Assembly (NCBI GenBank): GCA_030604585.1
Contig: JAUVVP010000087.1
Coordinates: forward strand, 1-7,315
Length of the DNA: 7,315 nucleotides
Reading direction: 5' to 3'
From: Planctomycetota bacterium
GTDB lineage: Bacteria; Planctomycetota; Brocadiia; SM23-32
Part shown: positions 1-5,690 of the stretch, piece by piece
Position numbering within the stretch: the stretch's first letter is position 1
How the letters are laid out: the number at the start of each line of letters is the position of its first letter
The notes under the pieces: generated by a model
The model's database searches: none
The model's input: only the letters and a program-made list of their open reading frames with translations
Told to the model about the DNA's origin: nothing
Position numbers and translations under genes: made by a program

Positions 1-1705
1 CGCCGTAGCCCTTGCCGGCCCCGACCGAACTCCTGACCACTATGGGCACGGTCGTCTGGCCGCCGCTCATGTAGTGCCACTTGGCCGCCTGGTTGAAGAG
101 CTGGTCGCCGGCCTGGAACTCGAAATCGCTGTACATCAGCTCCACAACCGGCCGCAGCCCGGTCATCGAGGCCCCCACGGCGGTGCCGATGATGGCCGCC
201 TCGCTGATGGCGGGGTTGAAGACCCGCTGCCGGCCGAAGGCCTCCCGCAGCCCCTTCGTCACCTTGAAAGCGCCGCCGTAGTCGGCCACGTCCTCCCCGT
301 AGAGGACGACGCGGTTGTCGCGCAGCATCTCCTCGACCAGGGCCTCCAGGAGGGCCTCCTTGAAGGTGATCTGGCCGTCCTTCCGCTCGGCGCGCGGGGG
401 CTCCTGGAGAGTGGCGGCGCCGGCGGACGCCTCCCGGACCCCGCCGGAGACCGAGTCAGTGAAGACGTAGCGGGTCACCTCGGACGGATCGGGGTCGGCG
501 CCCCGGGCGGCCCTGATGGCGGCCTCCTCGTGGCGGCGCTCAACGGTCCGTCGCAGTTCGTCTATCTGCTGCTGGTCGGCCAGGCCGGCCTTGACTATCT
601 GCTGCGACAGGTTCCTGATCGGCTCGCACTCGCGCCAGGCCCGTTCCTCGTCCTTGTGGCGGTACTCGCTGCGCGGGTCGCTGAGGCTGTGGCCGTGGTA
701 GCGGTAGCAGATGAGTTCGCACAGGACCGGTCCCTGGCCGTGCCGCGCCAGTTCGGCCGCCCGGGATATGCCGTCGCGCACGGCCAGCACGTCCATACCG
801 TTGATGACCTCGGCGTGCATTGCGTCCATAGCGAAGGCCGCGCCGCGGCGGGCCAGGAAGTCCACGCCGGTGACCTCGCCACGCTGCTGGCCGGTCATCC
901 CGTACTGGTTGTTGACGATGACGTAGATGATGGGCAGGCCGAAGACCTTATCGGTCAGCTCCTCGTTGGCAAACTGAGCCATGCCGCCGAAGTTGAGAGA
1001 CTCCAGCACGACGCCGTTGGCGTAGGCCCCGTCGCCGGCGAAACAGAGCACCAGGCGGGCGGTTCCCAGGTAGCGGCAGCTCAGGGCGGCGCCGGTGGCT
1101 ATGCCCACCGAGCCGCCGACGATGGCGTTGGCGCCCAGGTGAGCGCTGGAGAAGTCCGCGATGTGCATGCCGCCGCCGCGGCCCCGGCAGTAGCCGTCCT
1201 GCTTGCCGAACAGTTCGGCGACGGTGCGATAGACGTGCTCGGCCTTGGCGGCCTCCCTCAGTTCTTCGCCGGCCAGGCCGCCGGCATGCTCCCCGCCGAT
1301 CCAGGCTCGCACCTCCTCGTCGCTGCGTTCCCCGATCGCCACGTAGCCTTTGGCGATCGCATCGCCGTGGCCCCGGTGCGTGCTGGTGATGTAGTCGGTG
1401 CCCCGCACTGCCGCGCAGGCGCCGACGCTGGCGGCTTCCTGGCCGACGGACAGGTGGGTGGGGCCGCGATAGCGGAAGCCCATCTCCCGCAGGGGCTCGA
1501 ACGACTGCATCCGCAGCGCCACGATCATCTCTTCGAAGGTGCGGACGCTCAGCATCCATTCCAGCAGGTCGAGGGCATCCGGGCCCGTCAGCGTGCCCGC
1601 GTCGAGTTCCTCCTTGAGCGTCTTCTGGTACTGGAAGACGGGGATCTTGGGGAGTTCGATCTCTGTGGGTTGGAAGTCGGGCAGAATGGAGATCTCGCGA
1701 ACCAC
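1..1705 (-). CDS. 2-oxoacid dehydrogenase E1 component, fused alpha and beta subunits (3' end beyond window)
   Basis: Thiamine-diphosphate-dependent E1 of a pyruvate or branched-chain 2-oxoacid dehydrogenase-type complex. It decarboxylates a 2-oxoacid and passes the acyl group to lipoyl-E2. I translated this frame by hand; 568 codons lie in the window and the C-terminus is off the left edge. The alpha part has GQEA near residue 90, THRGHGDAIAKG near 110-120, GRGGGMHI near 176-182, the GDG...NN cofactor motif near 224-266 and YHGHSLSDP near 336-344. A linker rich in Arg, Glu and Ala near 385-440 leads into a beta part starting near 445 with GEDVADYGGAFKV, PAISEAAIIGTAVG, NQAAKWHYMSGG and VPIVVR. 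The start is GTG at 1705, because an in-frame TGA lies just upstream and GGAGG sits 7 nt before it. The GDG-to-NN interval is about 12 residues longer than in typical E1 alpha chains. Substrate cannot be decided; pyruvate-type is likely from the beta half. Confidence 0.93.
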   Translation of the reverse strand, partial: MVREISILPDFQPTEIELPKIPVFQYQKTLKEELDAGTLTGPDALDLLEWMLSVRTFEEMIVALRMQSFEPLREMGFRYRGPTHLSVGQEAASVGACAAVRGTDYITSTHRGHGDAIAKGYVAIGERSDEEVRAWIGGEHAGGLAGEELREAAKAEHVYRTVAELFGKQDGYCRGRGGGMHIADFSSAHLGANAIVGGSVGIATGAALSCRYLGTARLVLCFAGDGAYANGVVLESLNFGGMAQFANEELTDKVFGLPIIYVIVNNQYGMTGQQRGEVTGVDFLARRGAAFAMDAMHAEVINGMDVLAVRDGISRAAELARHGQGPVLCELICYRYHGHSLSDPRSEYRHKDEERAWRECEPIRNLSQQIVKAGLADQQQIDELRRTVERRHEEAAIRAARGADPDPSEVTRYVFTDSVSGGVREASAGAATLQEPPRAERKDGQITFKEALLEALVEEMLRDNRVVLYGEDVADYGGAFKVTKGLREAFGRQRVFNPAISEAAIIGTAVGASMTGLRPVVELMYSDFEFQAGDQLFNQAAKWHYMSGGQTTVPIVVRSSVGAGKGYG

Positions 1706-1712
1706 GATCTTG

Positions 1713-1717
1713 CCTCC
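1713..1717 (-). promoter_or_regulatory. Ribosome binding site deciding the GTG start of the E1 gene
   Basis: GGAGG on the minus strand, 7 nt before the GTG at 1705. No ATG lies between the in-frame TGA upstream and conserved sequence, so this site supports the GTG start. Confidence 0.75.
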
Positions 1718-1766
1718 ACGGGGTGATCAACAACCAGCGTTGGACGGTCCGCTGCGGCGGCAGGCC

Positions 1767-1797
1767 GGCACCAAGGCGCCAGAAGCCGGGCGGCTTC
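1767..1797 (-). other. Two small adjacent inverted repeats in the E1 mRNA leader
   Basis: On the minus strand, GAAGCC and GGCTTC arms (1782-1787 and 1792-1797) flank a 4-nt loop. Next to it, GGCGC and GUGCC arms (1767-1771 and 1776-1780) flank CUUG, with one G-U pair. They lie in the predicted ~115-nt untranslated leader. Stems of 5-6 bp can arise by chance at this GC content, so a regulatory role is only a possibility. Confidence 0.2.
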
Positions 1798-1825
1798 AGA
1801 GCCGTTTCGCCGGGTGCATAGAACC

Positions 1826-1854
1826 CTTATAGCGGACCGGATGAGGGAATGCAA
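1826..1854 (-). promoter_or_regulatory. Candidate promoter for the E1 gene
   Basis: Minus-strand TTGCAT (1849-1854), a 17-nt spacer, then TATAAG (1826-1831), which matches the -10 consensus at 5 of 6. The -35 box is weak (3 of 6). It sits in the clpX-E1 gap about 120 nt before the GTG start. If real, the E1 gene is transcribed separately from the clp operon as well as, or instead of, by read-through. Confidence 0.4.
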
Positions 1855-1859
1855 ATGGT

Positions 1860-1874
1860 GCGGGCCGCCCCCGC
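1860..1874 (-). terminator. Weak terminator-like hairpin directly after clpX
   Basis: GCGGG and CCCGC arms flank a 5-nt GGCGG loop and start right after the clpX stop codon. Only a broken T stretch (ATTTGCATT) follows. It may weaken read-through into the E1 gene but is not a convincing intrinsic terminator. Confidence 0.25.
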
Positions 1875-3113
1875 TCAGGCGCCTTTTCTCTTGCGCTGTT
1901 CCACCATGGGCCGTTCGCCCCGCACCACTGCCGGCCCCACCACGTAGGTGGAGCCCTTGGCCGCAGAGGGCAGGTTGAAGAGCGCCTCCAGCATCAGCCT
2001 CTCCAGCACCGAGCGCAGGCCGCGGGCGCCGGTGTCCTTCTCGCTGGCAGCGCGGGCTATCTCGCGCAGGCCCTTCTGGGTGAACTCCAGCTGGGAGCCT
2101 TCGAACTCGAAGTACTTCTGGTACTGCCTGATCAGGGCGTTCTTCGGCTCCACCAGTATCCGGACCAGCTCGTCCTCGGTGAGCGGCATCAGGGGTGCAA
2201 CGATCGGCAACCGGCCCACCATCTCGGGTATCAGGCCGTACTTCACCAGGTCGTCGTCGGTCACCTGGTCCAGCATGGCGCTGATGTTCTCGTCCTCGCC
2301 GCCCCCCTCTCGGCCGAAGCCGATGCTCTGCTGGTTGATCCGCTTTGCCACCAGCTCGTGGATGCCGTTGAAGGAGCCGCCGCAGATGAACAGGATGCGG
2401 CCGGTGTCGATCTGGATGTATTTCTCCTCGGGGTGTTTTCGCCCGCCGTGGGGGGGCACGTTGGCGGTGGTGCCTTCGAGCATCTTCAGCAGGGCCTGCT
2501 GGACGCCTTCCCCGCCGACGTCGCGCGTGATGCTGACGTTATGATAGGTCTTGCCTATCTTGTCCAGCTCGTCAATGTAAATGATGCCCTGCTGGGCGCG
2601 CTCGATGTCATAGTCGGCGGCCTGGATGAGCTTCAGCAGCACGTTCTCGACGTCTTCGCCCACGTAGCCGGCCTCGGTCAGCGTGGTGGCGTCCGCTATG
2701 GCGAAGGGCACTTCGAGCGAGCGGGCCAGCACGCGGGCTATCAGCGTCTTGCCGCAGCCGGAGGGGCCGATCAGCAGCACGTTGCTCTTCTCCAGCTCCA
2801 CCTCGTCCAGCTCGGCGTGCATCAGGCGCTTGTAATGATTGTGCACGGCGACGGCCACGGTCTTCTTGGCGCGCTCCTGGCCGAGGACGTACTCGTCCAG
2901 GTGCCGCTTGATCTCGGCGGGCGCCGGCACGCGCACGGCACGCCGGGGCTGGGGCGGCCGCAGGTCGTCCTGCTTGATAATGGAGTAGCAGAGCTCGACG
3001 CACTCGGCGCAGATGAAGGTATTGTGTCCGCCCTGGATCAGCCTCTGGACCGCATCGTAGCTCTTGCCGCAGAAGGAACACGCCTCTTTATGTTCGTCGC
3101 GGTCGTATCCCAT
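1875..3113 (-). CDS. clpX: ATP-dependent Clp protease ATP-binding subunit ClpX
   Basis: AAA+ unfoldase that recognises substrates, unfolds them with ATP and threads them into ClpP in the cytoplasm. The 412 residues are close to the usual ClpX length. The N-terminal zinc-binding domain shows Cys12, Cys15, Cys35 and Cys38. Walker A is GPSGCGKT (116-123), Walker B is IIYIDE (177-182), and the pore loop GYVG is at 149-152. The second pore loop contains RKH (225-227). The ClpP-docking loop IGFG is at 264-267, the likely arginine finger is Arg301 in GLIPEMVGRLP, and sensor 2 is GARGLRS (362-368). All key motifs of an active unfoldase are therefore present. It is the last gene of the tig-clpP-clpX cluster, 44 nt after clpP, with a GAGG-type ribosome site 5 nt before its ATG. 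The intact IGF loop implies it docks on a ClpP, most simply the unusual one encoded next to it. Confidence 0.98.
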   Translation of the reverse strand: MGYDRDEHKEACSFCGKSYDAVQRLIQGGHNTFICAECVELCYSIIKQDDLRPPQPRRAVRVPAPAEIKRHLDEYVLGQERAKKTVAVAVHNHYKRLMHAELDEVELEKSNVLLIGPSGCGKTLIARVLARSLEVPFAIADATTLTEAGYVGEDVENVLLKLIQAADYDIERAQQGIIYIDELDKIGKTYHNVSITRDVGGEGVQQALLKMLEGTTANVPPHGGRKHPEEKYIQIDTGRILFICGGSFNGIHELVAKRINQQSIGFGREGGGEDENISAMLDQVTDDDLVKYGLIPEMVGRLPIVAPLMPLTEDELVRILVEPKNALIRQYQKYFEFEGSQLEFTQKGLREIARAASEKDTGARGLRSVLERLMLEALFNLPSAAKGSTYVVGPAVVRGERPMVEQRKRKGA

Positions 3114-3157
3114 TTGTGCCTCGCCTCTCGCCGTTATTGGGCCGGCGCGCCGACGGA

Positions 3158-3817
3158 TCAGGCCTGCACGCCGGAGGTCAGCACCTCGTCCACCAGGCCG
3201 TACTCCTTGGCGTCCTCGGCCGACATGTAGAACTCCAGGTCCGAGTCCGCCTCCACCCGCTCCAGCGGCTGGCCGGTGTGCTGGGCCAGGATCTCATTGA
3301 TCCACCTCTTCTGCTTCACCATCTCCTCGGCCTGGATGCTGATCTCGGCGGCCGTGCCCACCCGCTCGCCGCTCCAGGGCTGGTGGAGCATGATGCGCGA
3401 GTGCGGCAGGGCGAACCGCTTGCCCGGCGCACCCGCCGCCAGCAGCACCGCCGCCATGCTGAAGGCATGGCCCACCACGTAGGTGGCCACGTCGCACTGC
3501 ATCAACTGCATCGTGTCATAGACGGCCAGCCCGCTGGTGATCAGCCCGCCGTAGCAGTGGATGTAGAGGTGGATGTCCTGTTTCTTGTTCTCGCTCTGAA
3601 GGAAGAGCATCTGCGCCACGGTCAGGTTTGCCACCACGTCGTTGATGGCCGCGCCGATGAATATGATGCGGTCTTCCAGCAGTCGCGAGAATATGTCGTA
3701 GCCCCTCTCGCCGTACGTGGTCTTCTTTATCACCGTGGGCACAATCGTGCTGCCGTACGGCTGCGCGGCCATGGCCGCCTCAGCCAACCAGTCGGAAGAG
3801 TCTTGACCATTGCCCAT
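3158..3817 (-). CDS. clpP: ATP-dependent Clp protease proteolytic subunit ClpP, with atypical active-site residues
   Basis: Serine peptidase of the S14 family; two stacked heptameric rings form the degradation chamber fed by ClpX. The 219 residues give a normal length with a ~20-residue N-terminal stretch like a propeptide. The nucleophile is Ser120 in GHAFSMA and the catalytic His is His145 in MLHQP. Aligned without gaps to the end of E. coli and B. subtilis ClpP, the catalytic Asp position is Glu195 (in DSDLEFYMS), read from a clear GAG codon. The usual SPGG at the oxyanion region reads CYGG (88-91), though both glycines remain. The handle region is one residue longer than in E. coli. The ATG at 3817 has GGAGG 5 nt upstream; Met16 is a less likely start. 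It lies 14 nt after tig. It is clearly ClpP by fold; whether it cleaves at a normal rate is uncertain. Confidence 0.95.
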   Translation of the reverse strand: MGNGQDSSDWLAEAAMAAQPYGSTIVPTVIKKTTYGERGYDIFSRLLEDRIIFIGAAINDVVANLTVAQMLFLQSENKKQDIHLYIHCYGGLITSGLAVYDTMQLMQCDVATYVVGHAFSMAAVLLAAGAPGKRFALPHSRIMLHQPWSGERVGTAAEISIQAEEMVKQKRWINEILAQHTGQPLERVEADSDLEFYMSAEDAKEYGLVDEVLTSGVQA

Positions 3818-3831
3818 AACCGCCTCCGTCC

Positions 3832-5289
3832 CTACTGCTCTTGCCCGGGGTCGCCTTCGGCCGCCTCCGGCTCCCGTTCGCCGCCGTGGCGCCTGGCGAA
3901 CTCCTCAGGAGAGACCTCGTTCACCTGCGCGTTCTCGACCAGGAGATCGAGCGTCTTGCTCTCTCGCATGTCGTCGCGGAACGCCCTGACCATGCCCCTC
4001 TCTTCCATGTAGCTTCTGGCCCTCTCCTCGCGCCATCCCTGGCGGGAGGCGAAGGCCCGGATCTGGCTGTCCACCTCCGACTCGGTGACGACGACCCGTT
4101 CGATCTCGGCGATCTTGCGCAGCAGGTAGGTGGCCTTCAGCCGGCGTTCCACCGCTTCCCTGGTCTGTTCGGCCCGTTCGGCGGCCGCCCGCTCGGCCTC
4201 CTGACGGGGCACGCCCATCCGCAGCAGCCGCACCAGCGCCCGCACCTGGTCCTCCTGGGCGGCGCGCTCGACCAGGCTGGGCGGCATCTCGCAGGGAACG
4301 TTCTCCAGCACGCGGCTGACCAGCATCTCACGCACTACCTCGTCCTTGCGCTGCGCCAGCGCCTTCTCCAGCCTCTCCCGCACCATGTCCCGGATCTCAT
4401 CAACCGAGGAGAGCCCCAACTTCCCGGCCAACTCCTCGTCAACGTCGGGAACCCGGCGCCGCGTCGCCTGCCGGAGCGCCAGGTGCAGTTTGACCTTCTG
4501 GCCGGCCAGGCCCGCCAACTGCTCCCTCCCACTGACCTGGTCCTCGATGGCTTCCGCTTCCAGCTCGATCTCGTCGCCGACCTCGGCGCCCGTCAGCGCG
4601 GCCTTGATCCCTTCGGCGGCGAACGGTCCGATCGTCTCGGCCCGCGGGTAGAAACCGATGGTCTCGCTCCAGTCCGCCTCCGGCACGCTGACCTCGGCTT
4701 CGACGTAGTCGTCCCAATCAATGCCCGGCCCGGTGACCTCTTCCCAGGTGGCGAACTGCTGGGCAAAGCGGTCCAGCTCCGTTTGGAGCAGCTCGTCGGT
4801 GGCTTCCAGAGCGGGGGCGTCAACTTCCAGGCCCTTGTAGTCCTTCTCTTCAGGCGCCACCTCGGGCAGCACTTCGCACTTGAACTCGAACTCGGCCGGC
4901 TGACCCGGCTCCCAGGTGAAGTCCTCCAGGTCGGGCGCGTCCGTCTCGGCAACCACGGTCAGGCCCTGCTCCTCCACCGCGTCGTCGTACGCCTCGGCGA
5001 CCACCGAAGCGATCAGGTCGCTGCGAAGCGTCCTTCCCATGCGACGCTCCACCAGGCCGACCGGGGCCCGACCCCTGCGGAAGCCCGGCAGCTTGGCCTC
5101 CGTCTGGAGGGAGGCCAGTTCCTCCCGGTAGCGGTCCCTCAGGTAGTCGGCATCCGCCTCGATGCGAATGACGCACTCGTGCGGGCCGACCCTCTCGACA
5201 GTGGTGCGCGGCGCCGGTTCCGGCGACTCCTCCTCCTCCGGCTGCTCCTCGGCGGGAGCATCCGCACCGTTCTCTTCGCCGTTGGACAT
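3832..5289 (-). CDS. tig: Trigger factor, ribosome-associated chaperone
   Basis: Trigger factor binds the large ribosomal subunit at the exit tunnel and shields nascent chains. From the ATG at 5289 the protein has 485 residues, against about 430 in E. coli. The ribosome-binding signature GFRRGRAP is at 69-76 (GFRKGKVP in E. coli). A middle segment around residues 175-285 corresponds to the peptidyl-prolyl isomerase domain but keeps few of its conserved aromatic residues. The C-terminal part is helical, charged and rich in Arg and Glu, as in the chaperone arms. The first ~27 residues form an acidic, Pro/Glu-rich extension and the last ~20 are an acidic tail. I chose ATG 5289 because AGGTGG stands 5 nt upstream; an in-frame TTG at 5310 would add 7 residues but lacks a ribosome site. 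It is the first gene of the operon with clpP and clpX. Confidence 0.94.
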   Translation of the reverse strand: MSNGEENGADAPAEEQPEEEESPEPAPRTTVERVGPHECVIRIEADADYLRDRYREELASLQTEAKLPGFRRGRAPVGLVERRMGRTLRSDLIASVVAEAYDDAVEEQGLTVVAETDAPDLEDFTWEPGQPAEFEFKCEVLPEVAPEEKDYKGLEVDAPALEATDELLQTELDRFAQQFATWEEVTGPGIDWDDYVEAEVSVPEADWSETIGFYPRAETIGPFAAEGIKAALTGAEVGDEIELEAEAIEDQVSGREQLAGLAGQKVKLHLALRQATRRRVPDVDEELAGKLGLSSVDEIRDMVRERLEKALAQRKDEVVREMLVSRVLENVPCEMPPSLVERAAQEDQVRALVRLLRMGVPRQEAERAAAERAEQTREAVERRLKATYLLRKIAEIERVVVTESEVDSQIRAFASRQGWREERARSYMEERGMVRAFRDDMRESKTLDLLVENAQVNEVSPEEFARRHGGEREPEAAEGDPGQEQ

Positions 5290-5294
5290 GGAGG

Positions 5295-5300
5295 CCACCT
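5295..5300 (-). promoter_or_regulatory. Ribosome binding site favouring ATG 5289 for tig
   Basis: AGGTGG on the minus strand, 5 nt before the ATG, with one mismatch to AGGAGG. The alternative TTG at 5310 has no comparable site within 15 nt, which favours the shorter protein. Confidence 0.55.
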
Positions 5301-5344
5301 GTTCAGGCAAGCTCGAGGGGAGTGACTTACCCTCAGATGAAAAG

Positions 5345-5362
5345 GAGGGACATAAGTCCCTC
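5345..5362 (-). other. Perfect 7-bp hairpin at the 5' end of the tig-clpP-clpX leader
   Basis: GAGGGAC and GTCCCTC arms flank a TTAT loop on the minus strand. It lies a few bases downstream of the predicted transcription start, so the mRNA would begin almost directly with this stem. CTTTT follows, giving a slight terminator look, but the T run is short. A 5' stem of this kind could stabilise the mRNA or tune its expression; that role is inferred. Confidence 0.5.
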
Positions 5363-5371
5363 TACCGGAAT

Positions 5372-5401
5372 AGGGTACCCGATTGGCCGCTTGGAAGTCA
5401 A
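5372..5401 (-). promoter_or_regulatory. Candidate promoter of the tig-clpP-clpX operon
   Basis: Minus-strand TTGACT (5396-5401, 5 of 6 to the -35 consensus), an 18-nt spacer and TACCCT (5372-5377, 3 of 6 to the -10 consensus). The start would fall near 5365, some 75 nt before the ATG. The -10 overlaps an 8-bp palindrome GGGTACCC (5373-5380). No CIRCE-type heat-shock operator was seen. Confidence 0.4.
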
Positions 5402-5416
5402 GTACAGCAGCCCGCG

Positions 5417-5496
5417 CGGCCCGGCCGGGCCGGGGAGCGGCCCTCGGAGCGCCTAAAGGGCCCCAGAGGCCCTCTGAGGGCGTTCGCCCGCTCCCC
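5417..5496 (-). other. Strongly foldable GC-rich segment in the divergent spacer
   Basis: A 16-bp perfect palindrome, CGGCCCGGCCGGGCCG (5417-5432), abuts a nested inverted repeat. Its outer arms are 5432-5439 and 5489-5496 (8 bp), its middle arms 5440-5445 and 5476-5481 (6 bp), and its inner arms 5455-5462 and 5468-5475 (8 bp with one G-U on the minus strand; the same position is an A-C mismatch on the plus strand). The rest of the 401-nt gap between tig and the plus-strand gene holds the two candidate promoters and no convincing ORF. This could be a structured RNA, a protein-binding site or a by-product of very high GC content. Confidence 0.35.
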
Positions 5497-5619
5497 ACAC
5501 TTTCGGCGCATCCGGCCATGTCGCTAACCCCGGAAAAAAGCAGCCGCCGGACCGAGAACCCCCCTGCGATGAGCCGGGCGGCGCCGGGCGCGGGCCGAAC
5601 CGCGACCGGCCGCTTCAGC

Positions 5620-5648
5620 TTGCACGGCCCGCCCCCAACGCATAGAAT
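5620..5648 (+). promoter_or_regulatory. Candidate promoter of the DUF2961 gene
   Basis: TTGCAC (5620-5625), a 17-nt spacer, then TAGAAT (5643-5648, 5 of 6 to the -10 consensus). The start would be near 5655, leaving a ~36-nt leader that contains the ribosome site GGAGGG (5678-5683). Confidence 0.4.
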
Positions 5649-5690
5649 CCCGACCGACCAACTGTCCGGATTGAGGCGGAGGGAACTGAG

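Noticed and set aside
74..1726. A 550-codon plus-strand ORF opposite the E1 gene.
   Set aside because: Its translation is low-complexity Ala/Gly/Val/Leu with no family motifs, while the opposite strand encodes a full set of E1 motifs. It is an antisense frame kept open by high GC content.
948..1733. A 261-codon minus-strand ORF overlapping the E1 gene in another frame.
   Set aside because: It is Arg/Gly/Pro-rich without motifs. The correct E1 frame starts at GTG 1705 and runs off the left edge.
2358..3230. A 290-codon plus-strand ORF opposite clpX.
   Set aside because: ClpX motifs on the minus strand explain this region, and the plus translation has no recognisable domain.
3841..5325. A 494-codon plus-strand ORF covering the whole trigger factor gene.
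   Set aside because: It is an antisense shadow; the minus strand carries the GFRRGRAP signature, a ribosome site and operon spacing.
5432..5496. The folded spacer considered as a tRNA or 6S RNA.
   Set aside because: No T-loop, anticodon arm or CCA end is present, and the length and helix pattern do not match 6S RNA.
5521..5560. A run of six T on the minus strand near 5540 considered as an intrinsic terminator.
   Set aside because: The preceding bases form no stable stem, and no minus-strand gene upstream needs one.
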